Assembly (NCBI GenBank): GCA_034509925.1
Contig: CM067536.1
Location: 5,465,501-5,529,500 of the forward strand
From: Hirudinaria manillensis
Lineage: Eukaryota; Annelida; Clitellata; Hirudinida; Hirudinidae
DNA length: 64,000 nucleotides
Direction of reading: 5' to 3'
The notes under the pieces were generated by a model that saw nothing but the letters and a program-made list of their open reading frames with translations, searched no databases and had not been told where the DNA came from. Of the stretch, positions 37,649 to 48,057 are shown in pieces. How positions within the stretch are numbered: the stretch's first letter is position 1; each line of letters begins with the position of its first letter. The translations under genes and the position numbers were made by a program.

Positions 37649-37795
37649 CCGGGAAAGCGCGAACGCATCTCCCTAGACGCAAAATTAATGCGTCTGAGTT
37701 ACACCATTTGATGTAATCGCAGGAATCAACCACGTGTGGTCTCCTCCTGGGTGATTCGCCTTCTTGATCGCGTCTCACCTGCGCCAGGTAAGTTA
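37649..37795 (-). ncRNA. U1: U1 snRNA copy 58
   Basis: Full-length. Two adjacent changes just 5' of the Sm region (CUCGGGCGC to CUCAGACGC in RNA sense). Confidence 0.9.
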
Positions 37796-37964
37796 AATTT
37801 ACGAGGCAAGGTAAACTAGGTTTATGCATCCACCCGAAAAGAGTATATGGTGTTGATTTCAAGTAATAAAATTTTAAAAGATCCTGCATCCCTTGAAACC
37901 AAATAAAAATTTATAGCACAATTATATCGGAACTCAAATTGAAATGTTATTTTTATTTAATGAG

Positions 37965-38111
37965 CCGGGAAAGCGCGAACGCATCTCCCTAGACGCAAAA
38001 TTAATGCGCCCGAGTTACACCATTTGATGTAATCGCAGGAATCAACCACGTGTGGTCTCCTCCTGGGTGATTCGCCTTCTTGATCGCGTCTCACCTGCGC
38101 CAGGTAAGTTA
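37965..38111 (-). ncRNA. U1: U1 snRNA copy 59
   Basis: Full-length, unremarkable copy. Confidence 0.93.
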
Positions 38112-38280
38112 AATTTACGAGGCAAGGTAAACTAGGTTTATGCATCCACCCGAAAAGAGTATATGGTGTTGATTTCAAGTAATAAAATTTTAAAAGATCC
38201 TGCATCCCTTGAAACCAAATAAAAATTTATAGCACAATTATATCGAAACTCAAATTGAAATGTTATTTTTATTTAATGAG

Positions 38281-38427
38281 CCGGGAAAGCGCGAACGCAT
38301 CTCCCTAGACGCAAAATTAATGCGCCCGAGTTACACCATTTGATGTAATCGCAGGAATCAACCACGTGTGGTCTCCTCCTGGGTGATTCGCCTTCTTGAT
38401 CGCGTCTCACCTGCGCCAGGTAAGTTA
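38281..38427 (-). ncRNA. U1: U1 snRNA copy 60
   Basis: Full-length. It carries the linked upstream variant GAGTAAATGG...TTTCTAG, a marker of the higher-order repeat. Confidence 0.93.
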
Positions 38428-38596
38428 AATTTACGAGGCAAGGTAAACTAGGTTTATGCATCCACCCGAAAAGAGTAAATGGTGTTAATTTCTAGTAATA
38501 AAATTTTAAAAGATCCTGCATATTTTGAAACGAATTAAAAATTTATAGCACAATTATATCGAAACTCAAATTGAAATGTTATTTTTATTTAATGAG

Positions 38597-38743
38597 CCGG
38601 GAAAGCGCGAACGCATCTCCCTAGACGCAAAATTAATGCGCCCGAGTTACACCATTTGATGTAATCGCAGGAATCAACCACGTGTGGTCTCCTCCTGGGT
38701 GATTCGCCTTCTTGATCGCGTCTCACCTGCGCCAGGTAAGTTA
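38597..38743 (-). ncRNA. U1: U1 snRNA copy 61
   Basis: Full-length copy. Confidence 0.93.
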
Positions 38744-38912
38744 AATTTACGAGGCAAGGTAAACTAGGTTTATGCATCCACCCGAAAAGAGTATATGGTG
38801 TTGATTTCAAGTAATAAAATTTTAAAAGATCCTGCATCCCTTGAAACCAAATAAAAATTTATAGCACAATTATATCGAAACTCAAATTGAAATGTTATTT
38901 TTATTTAATGAG

Positions 38913-39059
38913 CCGGGAAAGCGCGAACGCATCTCCCTAGACGCAAAATTAATGAGCCCGAGTTACACCATTTGATGTAATCGCAGGAATCAACCACGTG
39001 TGGTCTCCTCCTGGGTGATTCGCCTTCTTGATCGCGTCTCACCTGCGCCAGGTAAGTTA
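38913..39059 (-). ncRNA. U1: U1 snRNA copy 62
   Basis: Full-length. It shares the Sm-flank change and GTGTTTATTTC flank variant with copy 53, nine repeats to the left. Confidence 0.91.
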
Positions 39060-39227
39060 AATTTACGAGGCAAGGTAAACTAGGTTTATGCATCCACCCG
39101 AAAAGAGTATATGGTGTTTATTTCAAGTAATAAAATTTTAAAAGATCCTGCATCCCTTGAAACCAAATAAAAATTTATAGCACAATTATATCGAAACTCA
39201 AATTGAAATGTTTTTTTATTTAATGAG

Positions 39228-39374
39228 CCGGGAAAGCGCGAACGCATCTCCCTAGACGCAAAATTAATGCGCCCGAGTTACACCATTTGATGTAATCGCA
39301 GGAATCAACCACGTGTGGTCTCCTCCTGGGTGATTCGCCTTCTTGATCGCGTCTCACCTGCGCCAGGTAAGTTA
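39228..39374 (-). ncRNA. U1: U1 snRNA copy 63
   Basis: Full-length. One base is missing in its 3' flank. Confidence 0.93.
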
Positions 39375-39543
39375 AATTTACGAGGCAAGGTAAACTAGGT
39401 TTATGCATCCACCCGAAAAGAGTATATGGTGTTGATTTCAAGTAATAAAATTTTAAAAGATCCTGCATCCCTTGAAACCAAATAAAAATTTATAGCACAA
39501 TTATATCGAAACTCAAATTGAAATGTTATTTTTATTTAATGAG

Positions 39544-39690
39544 CCGGGAAAGCGCGAACGCATCTCCCTAGACGCAAAATTAATGCGCCCGAGTTACACC
39601 ATTTGATGTAATCGCAGGAATCAACCACGTGTGGTCTCCTCCTGGGTGATTCGCCTTCTTGATCGCGTCTCACCTGCGCCAGGTAAGTTA
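39544..39690 (-). ncRNA. U1: U1 snRNA copy 64
   Basis: Full-length copy. Confidence 0.93.
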
Positions 39691-39859
39691 AATTTACGAG
39701 GCAAGGTAAACTAGGTTTATGCATCCACCCGAAAAGAGTATATGGTGTTGATTTCAAGTAATAAAATTTTAAAAGATCCTGCATCCCTTGAAACCAAATA
39801 AAAATTTATAGCACAATTATATCGAAACTCAAATTGAAATGTTATTTTTATTTAATGAG

Positions 39860-40006
39860 CCGGGAAAGCGCGAACGCATCTCCCTAGACGCAAAATTAAT
39901 GCGCCCGAGTTACACCATTTGATGTAATCGCAGGAATCAACCACGTGTGGTCTCCTCCTGGGTGATTCGCCTTCTTGATCGCGTCTCACCTGCGCCAGGT
40001 AAGTTA
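39860..40006 (-). ncRNA. U1: U1 snRNA copy 65
   Basis: Full-length copy. Confidence 0.93.
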
Positions 40007-40175
40007 AATTTACGAGGCAAGGTAAACTAGGTTTATGCATCCACCCGAAAAGAGTATATGGTGTTGATTTCAAGTAATAAAATTTTAAAAGATCCTGCAT
40101 CCCTTGAAACCAAATAAAAATTTATAGCACAATTATATCGAAACTCAAATTGAAATGTTATTTTTATTTAATGAG

Positions 40176-40322
40176 CCGGGAAAGCGCGAACGCATCTCCC
40201 TAGACGCAAAATTAATGCGCCCGAGTTACACCATTTGATGTAATCGCAGGAATCAACCACGTGTGGTCTCCTCCTGGGTGATTCGCCTTCTTGATCGCGT
40301 CTCACCTGCGCCAGGTAAGTTA
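40176..40322 (-). ncRNA. U1: U1 snRNA copy 66
   Basis: Full-length copy. Confidence 0.93.
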
Positions 40323-40491
40323 AATTTACGAGGCAAGGTAAACTAGGTTTATGCATCCACCCGAAAAGAGTATATGGTGTTGATTTCAAGTAATAAAATT
40401 TTAAAAGATCCTGCATCCCTTGAAACCAAATAAAAATTTATAGCACAATTATATCGAAACTCAAATTGAAATGTTATTTTTATTTAATGAG

Positions 40492-40638
40492 CCGGGAAAG
40501 CGCGAACGCATCTCCCTAGACGCAAAATTAATGCGCCCGAGTTACACCATTTGATGTAATCGCAGGAATCAACCACGTGTGGTCTCCTCCTGGGTGATTC
40601 GCCTTCTTGATCGCGTCTCACCTGCGCCAGGTAAGTTA
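40492..40638 (-). ncRNA. U1: U1 snRNA copy 67
   Basis: Full-length. It has the GAGTAAATGG marker flank, followed by GAATTTTTTGG. Confidence 0.93.
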
Positions 40639-40808
40639 AATTTACGAGGCAAGGTAAACTAGGTTTATGCATCCACCCGAAAAGAGTAAATGGTGTTAAT
40701 TTCTAGTAATAAAATTTTAAAAGATCCTGCATATTTTGAAACGAATTAAAATATTTATAGCAGAATTTTTTGGAAACGCAAATTGAAATGTTATTTTTAT
40801 TTAATGAG

Positions 40809-40955
40809 CCGGGAAAGCGCGAACGCATCTCCCTAGACGCAAAATTAATGCGCCCGAGTTACACCATTTGATGTAATCGCAGGAATCAACCACGTGTGGT
40901 CTCCTCCTGGGTGATTCGCCTTCTTGATCGCGTCTCACCTGCGCAAGGTAAGTTA
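40809..40955 (-). ncRNA. U1: U1 snRNA copy 68
   Basis: Full-length, with G11 changed to U (5' segment ACUUACCUUGCG). The change affects the last base of the 5' splice-site-pairing segment. Confidence 0.9.
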
Positions 40956-41124
40956 AATTTACGAGGCAAGGTAAACTAGGTTTATGCATCCACCCGAAAA
41001 GAGTATATGGTGTTGATTTCAAGTAATAAAATTTTAAAAGATCCTGCATATTTTGAAACGAATTAAAAATTTATAGCAGAATTATATCGAAACGCAAATT
41101 GAAATGTTATTTTTATTTAATGAG

Positions 41125-41271
41125 CCGGGAAAGCGCGAACGCATCTCCCTAGACGCAAAATTAATGCGCCCGAGTTACACCATTTGATGTAATCGCAGGA
41201 ATCAACCACGTGTGGTCTCCTCCTGGGTGATTCGCCTTCTTGATCGCGTCTCACCTGCGCCAGGTAAGTTA
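41125..41271 (-). ncRNA. U1: U1 snRNA copy 69
   Basis: Full-length copy. Confidence 0.93.
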
Positions 41272-41440
41272 AATTTACGAGGCAAGGTAAACTAGGTTTA
41301 TGCATCCACCCGAAAAGAGTATATGGTGTTGATTTCAAGTAATAAAATTTTAAAAGATCCTGCATCCCTTGAAACCAAATAAAAATTTATAGCACAATTA
41401 TATCGAAACTCAAATTGAAATGTTATTTTTATTTAATGAG

Positions 41441-41587
41441 CCGGGAAAGCGCGAACGCATCTCCCTAGACGCAAAATTAATGCGCCCGAGTTACACCATT
41501 TGATGTAATCGCAGGAATCAACCACGTGTGGTCTCCTCCTGGGTGATTCGCCTTCTTGATCGCGTCTCACCTGCGCCAGGTAAGTTA
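41441..41587 (-). ncRNA. U1: U1 snRNA copy 70
   Basis: Full-length. It has the GAGTAAATGG marker flank, like copy 60. Confidence 0.93.
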
Positions 41588-41756
41588 AATTTACGAGGCA
41601 AGGTAAACTAGGTTTATGCATCCACCCGAAAAGAGTAAATGGTGTTAATTTCTAGTAATAAAATTTTAAAAGATCCTGCATATTTTGAAACGAATTAAAA
41701 ATTTATAGCACAATTATATCGAAACTCAAATTGAAATGTTATTTTTATTTAATGAG

Positions 41757-41903
41757 CCGGGAAAGCGCGAACGCATCTCCCTAGACGCAAAATTAATGCG
41801 CCCGAGTTACACCATTTGATGTAATCGCAGGAATCAACCACGTGTGGTCTCCTCCTGGGTGATTCGCCTTCTTGATCGCGTCTCACCTGCGCCAGGTAAG
41901 TTA
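41757..41903 (-). ncRNA. U1: U1 snRNA copy 71
   Basis: Full-length copy. Confidence 0.93.
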
Positions 41904-42072
41904 AATTTACGAGGCAAGGTAAACTAGGTTTATGCATCCACCCGAAAAGAGTATATGGTGTTGATTTCAAGTAATAAAATTTTAAAAGATCCTGCATCCC
42001 TTGAAACCAAATAAAAATTTATAGCACAATTATATCGAAACTCAAATTGAAATGTTATTTTTATTTAATGAG

Positions 42073-42219
42073 CCGGGAAAGCGCGAACGCATCTCCCTAG
42101 ACGCAAAATTAATGCGCCCGAGTTACACCATTTGATGTAATCGCAGGAATCAACCACGTGTGGTCTCCTCCTGGGTGATTCGCCTTCTTGATCGCGTCTC
42201 ACCTGCGCCAGGTAAGTTA
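42073..42219 (-). ncRNA. U1: U1 snRNA copy 72
   Basis: Full-length copy. Confidence 0.93.
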
Positions 42220-42388
42220 AATTTACGAGGCAAGGTAAACTAGGTTTATGCATCCACCCGAAAAGAGTATATGGTGTTGATTTCAAGTAATAAAATTTTA
42301 AAAGATCCTGCATCCCTTGAAACCAAATAAAAATTTATAGCACAATTATATCGAAACTCAAATTGAAATGTTATTTTTATTTAATGAG

Positions 42389-42535
42389 CCGGGAAAGCGC
42401 GAACGCATCTCCCTAGACGCAAAATTAATGCGCCCGAGTTACACCATTTGATGTAATCGCAGGAATCAACCACGTGTGGTCTCCTCCTGGGTGATTCGCC
42501 TTCTTGATCGCGTCTCACCTGCGCCAGGTAAGTTA
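42389..42535 (-). ncRNA. U1: U1 snRNA copy 73
   Basis: Full-length copy. Confidence 0.93.
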
Positions 42536-42704
42536 AATTTACGAGGCAAGGTAAACTAGGTTTATGCATCCACCCGAAAAGAGTATATGGTGTTGATTTC
42601 AAGTAATAAAATTTTAAAAGATCCTGCATCCCTTGAAACCAAATAAAAATTTATAGCACAATTATATCGAAACTCAAATTGAAATGTTATTTTTATTTAA
42701 TGAG

Positions 42705-42851
42705 CCGGGAAAGCGCGAACGCATCTCCCTAGACGCAAAATTAATGCGCCCGAGTTACACCATTTGATGTAATCGCAGGAATCAACCACGTGTGGTCTCC
42801 TCCTGGGTGATTCGCCTTCTTGATCGCGTCTCACCTGCGCCAGGTAAGTTA
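42705..42851 (-). ncRNA. U1: U1 snRNA copy 74
   Basis: Full-length. It has the GAGTAAATGG marker flank followed by GAATTTTTTGG, as in copy 67. Confidence 0.93.
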
Positions 42852-43021
42852 AATTTACGAGGCAAGGTAAACTAGGTTTATGCATCCACCCGAAAAGAGT
42901 AAATGGTGTTAATTTCTAGTAATAAAATTTTAAAAGATCCTGCATATTTTGAAACGAATTAAAATATTTATAGCAGAATTTTTTGGAAACGCAAATTGAA
43001 ATGTTATTTTTATTTAATGAG

Positions 43022-43168
43022 CCGGGAAAGCGCGAACGCATCTCCCTAGACGCAAAATTAATGCGCCCGAGTTACACCATTTGATGTAATCGCAGGAATC
43101 AACCACGTGTGGTCTCCTCCTGGGTGATTCGCCTTCTTGATCGCGTCTCACCTGCGCAAGGTAAGTTA
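43022..43168 (-). ncRNA. U1: U1 snRNA copy 75
   Basis: Full-length, with the same G11-to-U change as copy 68, seven repeats to the left. Confidence 0.9.
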
Positions 43169-43337
43169 AATTTACGAGGCAAGGTAAACTAGGTTTATGC
43201 ATCCACCCGAAAAGAGTATATGGTGTTGATTTCAAGTAATAAAATTTTAAAAGATCCTGCATCCCTTGAAACCAATTAAAAATTTATAGCACAATTATAT
43301 CGAAACTCAAATTGAAATGTTATTTTTATTTAATGAG

Positions 43338-43484
43338 CCGGGAAAGCGCGAACGCATCTCCCTAGACGCAAAATTAATGCGCCCGAGTTACACCATTTGA
43401 TGTAATCGCAGGAATCAACCACGTGTGGTCTCCTCCTGGGTGATTCGCCTTCTTGATCGCGTCTCACCTGCGCCAGGTAAGTTA
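43338..43484 (-). ncRNA. U1: U1 snRNA copy 76
   Basis: Full-length copy. Confidence 0.93.
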
Positions 43485-43653
43485 AATTTACGAGGCAAGG
43501 TAAACTAGGTTTATGCATCCACCCGAAAAGAGTATATGGTGTTGATTTCAAGTAATAAAATTTTAAAAGATCCTGCATCCCTTGAAACCAAATAAAAATT
43601 TATAGCACAATTATATCGAAACTCAAATTGAAATGTTATTTTTATTTAATGAG

Positions 43654-43800
43654 CCGGGAAAGCGCGAACGCATCTCCCTAGACGCAAAATTAATGCGCCC
43701 GAGTTACACCATTTGATGTAATCGCAGGAATCAACCACGTGTGGTCTCCTCCTGGGTGATTCGCCTTCTTGATCGCGTCTCACCTGCGCCAGGTAAGTTA
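43654..43800 (-). ncRNA. U1: U1 snRNA copy 77
   Basis: Full-length, GGCGAGG flank. Confidence 0.93.
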
Positions 43801-43969
43801 AATTTACGAGGCGAGGTAAACTAGGTTTATGCATCCACCCGAAAAGAGTATATGGTGTTGATTTCAAGTAATAAAATTTTAAAAGATCCTGCATCCCTTG
43901 AAACCAAATAAAAATTTATAGCACAATTATATCGAAACTCAAATTGAAATGTTATTTTTATTTAATGAG

Positions 43970-44116
43970 CCGGGAAAGCGCGAACGCATCTCCCTAGACG
44001 CAAAATTAATGCGCCCGAGTTACACCATTTGATGTAATCGCAGGAATCAACCACGTGTGGTCTCCTCCTGGGTGATTCGCCTTCTTGATCGCGTCTCACC
44101 TGCGCCAGGTAAGTTA
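43970..44116 (-). ncRNA. U1: U1 snRNA copy 78
   Basis: Full-length. One A is missing in the far upstream flank. Confidence 0.93.
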
Positions 44117-44284
44117 AATTTACGAGGCGAGGTAAACTAGGTTTATGCATCCACCCGAAAAGAGTATATGGTGTTGATTTCAAGTAATAAATTTTAAAAG
44201 ATCCTGCATATTTTGAAACGAATTAAAAATTTATAGCAAAATTATATCGAAACGCAAATTGAAATGTTATTTTTATTTAATGAG

Positions 44285-44431
44285 CCGGGAAAGCGCGAAC
44301 GCATCTCCCTAGACGCAAAATTAATGAGCCCGAGTTACACCATTTGATGTAATCGCAGGAATCAACCACGTGTGGTCTCCTCCTGGGTGATTCGCCTTCT
44401 TGATCGCGTCTCACCTGCGCCAGGTAAGTTA
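44285..44431 (-). ncRNA. U1: U1 snRNA copy 79
   Basis: Full-length, with the Sm-flank change (GCUCAUUAA) shared with copies 53, 62 and 81. Confidence 0.91.
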
Positions 44432-44600
44432 AATTTACGAGGCAAGGTAAACTAGGTTTATGCATCCACCCGAAAAGAGTATATGGTGTTGATTTCAAGT
44501 AATAAAATTTTAAAAGATCCTGCATCCCTTGAAACCAAATAAAAATTTATAGCACAATTATATCGAAACTCAAATTGAAATGTTATTTTTATTTAATGAG

Positions 44601-44747
44601 CCGGGAAAGCGCGAACGCATCTCCCTAGACGCAAAATTAATGCGCCCGAGTTACACCATTTGATGTAATCGCAGGAATCAACCACGTGTGGTCTCCTCCT
44701 GGGTGATTCGCCTTCTTGATCGCGTCTCACCTGCGCCAGGTAAGTTA
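44601..44747 (-). ncRNA. U1: U1 snRNA copy 80
   Basis: Full-length copy. Confidence 0.93.
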
Positions 44748-44916
44748 AATTTACGAGGCGAGGTAAACTAGGTTTATGCATCCACCCGAAAAGAGTATAT
44801 GGTGTTGATTTCAAGTAATAAAATTTTAAAAGATCCTGCATATTTTGAAACGAATTAAAAATTTATAGCAAAATTATATCGAAACGCAAATTGAAATGTT
44901 ATTTTTATTTAATGAG

Positions 44917-45063
44917 CCGGGAAAGCGCGAACGCATCTCCCTAGACGCAAAATTAATGAGCCCGAGTTACACCATTTGATGTAATCGCAGGAATCAACCA
45001 CGTGTGGTCTCCTCCTGGGTGATTCGCCTTCTTGATCGCGTCTCACCTGCGCCAGGTAAGTTA
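44917..45063 (-). ncRNA. U1: U1 snRNA copy 81
   Basis: Full-length, with the Sm-flank change. Its left flank (GCAAAATTATATC) matches that of copy 79, showing a two-repeat duplication. Confidence 0.91.
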
Positions 45064-45232
45064 AATTTACGAGGCGAGGTAAACTAGGTTTATGCATCCA
45101 CCCGAAAAGAGTATATGGTGTTGATTTCAAGTAATAAAATTTTAAAAGATCCTGCATATTTTGAAACGAATTAAAAATTTATAGCAGAATTATATCGAAA
45201 CGCAAATTGAAATGTTATTTTTATTTAATGAG

Positions 45233-45379
45233 CCGGGAAAGCGCGAACGCATCTCCCTAGACGCAAAATTAATGCGCCCGAGTTACACCATTTGATGTAA
45301 TCGCAGGAATCAACCACGTGTGGTCTCCTCCTGGGTGATTCGCCTTCTTGATCGCGTCTCACCTGCGCCAGGTAAGTTA
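45233..45379 (-). ncRNA. U1: U1 snRNA copy 82
   Basis: Full-length. It has the GAGTAAATGG marker flank. Confidence 0.93.
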
Positions 45380-45549
45380 AATTTACGAGGCAAGGTAAAC
45401 TAGGTTTATGCATCCACCCGAAAAGAGTAAATGGTGTTAATTTCTAGTAATAAAATTTTAAAAGATCCTGCATATTTTGAAACGAATTAAAATATTCATA
45501 GCAGAATTTTTTGGAAACGCAAATTGAAATGTTATTTTTATTTAATGAG

Positions 45550-45696
45550 CCGGGAAAGCGCGAACGCATCTCCCTAGACGCAAAATTAATGCGCCCGAGT
45601 TACACCATTTGATGTAATCGCAGGAATCCACCACGTGTGGTCTCCTCCTGGGTGATTCGCCTTCTTGATCGCGTCTCACCTGCGCCAGGTAAGTTA
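45550..45696 (-). ncRNA. U1: U1 snRNA copy 83
   Basis: Full-length, last of the 45-copy run, with one change beside stem-loop II. One base is lost near the promoter. Confidence 0.91.
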
Positions 45697-45971
45697 AATT
45701 TACGAGCAAGGTAAACTAGGTTTATGCATCCACCCGAAAAGACTATATGGTGCTGATTTCAAGTAATAAAATTTTAAAAGATCCTGCATATTTTGAAATG
45801 AATTAAAAATTTATAGCAGATTTATATCGAAACGCAAATTGAAATGTTATTTTTATTTAATGAATGACGTGTGATGATGAATCCTAAAATGAAGAATTAT
45901 ACTTACTCTAGAACTGACACGAAACAGAGAGAGGCAGCAGAAGAAGTTATCTTTCATTTAAAAAAAATAAA

Positions 45972-46202
45972 CCAGTCGGATAGCGATTCTCACCTCCCCA
46001 CCCGTCTGAGACGGGAAGGAGCGTTCATCGATGGGAAGAGCAGTGGACGTCTTCGTTTCCAAAGACGGCCAAACCACGCCAACCATTCCTCGCGCTCAGT
46101 GAGAGACGCCGGGACTCGTCATCCTGGTTTGGGTCCCAGAATCAGTTTTGACTGACGTCCTGGCGAAACCATCTATAAAGATGATCCCTGGAAGTATGAC
46201 TT
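45972..46202 (-). ncRNA. U3: U3 snoRNA copy 15
   Basis: Full-length 231-nt copy, the first U3 after about 18.6 kb without one. Confidence 0.92.
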
Positions 46203-47142
46203 CGAAGATACGTAGTTACTCGCGGTTTTATTAATCGGGATAAAGGACACTGACTGAGGTGGATCAATGAACTATCGAGTCAAAACGTTATGGAAAGAAA
46301 ATCGATTGGTAAACTTACTGGTTCTTGATGTGTGAGTAAAAAGAGGCTAGTAAAATGATGCATTTTGGAAATGGAAGAGGCAATGCAGAGTGAATTTGTC
46401 ATGCTTCTGACCGTTGCTGGCCATTTTCCAACGCTAGTTGTTTGGTTTAATTAAGTTTTTATGAAGAAGTGGACTATCGTTTTAAAGGAAGTTAAATATT
46501 CAAAATAACGAAATGACACAACAGACAGATAAATTTATTTCGATCGAAAATGCTGAAAAACGAATTGTTGTGATTATCAGCAGGTAGAATGCTCTGGAGA
46601 AAATTAATATGGTTTAAGGTATTTTATTAAACATACAGCGACATTTCTAAATTCTGTATAAAATAGTTTCGTTAATTTCAAACAAATAAAAAAATTCGTT
46701 CATATATTTCCACTTAAATATGGTAACTGAAATAACAAAATGGACTTATCGAACAACTCTTTTAAATTCATCAGCAATATTTACAAGAAACTAAAATATT
46801 GACGTCATTGAAATAGAACAGTGATAATGAATTCAATTTTATGAAGACAATCTAGAACTGAAACGACCCAGCGAGAGGCAGTAGAAGTAATCTTTCATTT
46901 GTAAGAAATGCAATTTGGAATTGAAAGAAGAAATGCAGAGTGATTTTGTCATCCTTGAGATGCGGCCTTTCACGAGTTTATTTGACTGATTGAATGACGT
47001 GTCATGATGATTCCTAAAATGAAGAATTATACTTACACTAGAACTGACACGAAGCAACAAAAGAAGTTATCTTTCATTTGAAAAAAATAAAGTTTTAAAT
47101 TTTTTGGAAACGCAAATTGAAATGTTATTTTTATTTAATGAG

Positions 47143-47289
47143 CCGGGAAAGCGCGAACGCATCTCCCTAGACGCAAAATTAATGCGCCCGAGTTACACCA
47201 TTTGATGTAATCGCAGGAATCAACCACGTGTGGTCTCCTCCTGGGTGATTCGCCTTCTTGATCGCGTCTCACCTGCGCCAGGTAAGTTA
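47143..47289 (-). ncRNA. U1: U1 snRNA copy 84
   Basis: Full-length copy near the right end of the array. Confidence 0.93.
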
Positions 47290-47458
47290 AATTTACGAGG
47301 CGAGGTAAACTAGGTTTATGCATCCACCCGAAAAGAGTATATGGTGCTGATTTCAAGTAATAAAATTTTAAAAGATCCTGCATCCCTTGAAACCAATTAA
47401 AAATTTATAGCAGAATTATATCGAAACTCAAATTGAAATGTTATTTTTATTTAATGAG

Positions 47459-47605
47459 CCGGGAAAGCGCGAACGCATCTCCCTAGACGCAAAATTAATG
47501 CGCCCGAGTTACACCATTTGATGTAATCGCAGGAATCAACCACGTGTGGTCTCCTCCTGGGTGATTCGCCTTCTTGATCGCGTCTCACCTACGCCAGGTA
47601 AGTTA
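47459..47605 (-). ncRNA. U1: U1 snRNA copy 85
   Basis: Full-length, the last intact U1. One change at nt 14-15 (GGCGUAGG instead of GGCGCAGG). Confidence 0.91.
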
Positions 47606-47774
47606 AATTTACGAGGCGAGGTAAACTAGGTTTATGCATCCACCCGAAAAGAGTATATGGTGTTGATTTCAAGTAATAAAATTTTAAAAGATCCTGCATC
47701 CCTTGAAACCAATTAAAAATTTATTGCAGAATTATATCGAAACTCAAATTGAAATGTTATTTTTATTTAATGAG

Positions 47775-47865
47775 CCGGGAAAGCGCGAACGCATCTCCCT
47801 AGAAGCAAAATTAATGCGCCCGAGTTACACCATTTGATGTAATCGCAGGAATCAACCACGTGTGG
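47775..47865 (-). pseudogene. U1: Truncated U1 (3' part) fused to U3
   Basis: The copy keeps everything 3' of mid stem-loop II, including stem-loop III, the Sm site and stem-loop IV. The 5' half, including the splice-site-pairing segment, is replaced by part of a U3 gene. It is not expected to act as U1. Confidence 0.9.
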
Positions 47866-48057
47866 ACGGGAAGGAGCGTTCATCGATGGGAAGAGCAGTG
47901 GACGTCTTCGTTTCCAAAGACGGCCAAACCACGCCAACCATTCCTCGCGCTCAGTGAGAGACGCCGGGACTCGTCATCCTGGTTTGGATACCAGTATCAG
48001 TTTTGACTGACGTCCTGGCGAAACCATCTATAAAGATGATCCCTGGAAGTATGACTT
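47866..48057 (-). pseudogene. U3: Truncated U3 snoRNA lacking its 3' end
   Basis: It matches U3 from its 5' end to the start of the 3' hairpin. The hairpin's distal arm and box D are missing, so stable snoRNP assembly is unlikely. It has a few substitutions that intact copies lack, as expected at an array edge that no longer takes part in homogenisation. Confidence 0.9.

Larger units (their letters stand above)
31646..45696. repeat. 316-bp tandem U1 repeats, 45-copy run with nested higher-order repeats
   Basis: Forty-five consecutive U1 repeats. Shared rare variants reveal larger duplications inside the run: copies 68 and 75 (2213 bp apart, seven repeats), 67 and 74 (seven repeats), 53 and 62 (nine repeats) and 79 and 81 (two repeats). 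Confidence 0.93.

Noticed and set aside
24191-46155. Plus-strand 93-95-codon frames running through U3 (MMMNPKMKN... family)
   Set aside because: They are antisense to U3 and open only in copies where the A-run length happens to keep the frame.
1452-47060. Repeated 73-codon minus-strand frames (MLLRVSSSV... family) in the long spacer
   Set aside because: They lie in spacer subrepeats, have no recognisable domain, and are conserved only because the whole unit is homogenised.
154-47383. Dozens of nearly identical 62-93-codon minus-strand frames (MQDLLKFYYLKS... family) as a tandem protein gene family
   Set aside because: Each frame overlaps the U1 snRNA body and its promoter region. It is broken by ordinary spacer indels in several repeats, and the conserved part matches U1 structure rather than codon constraint.
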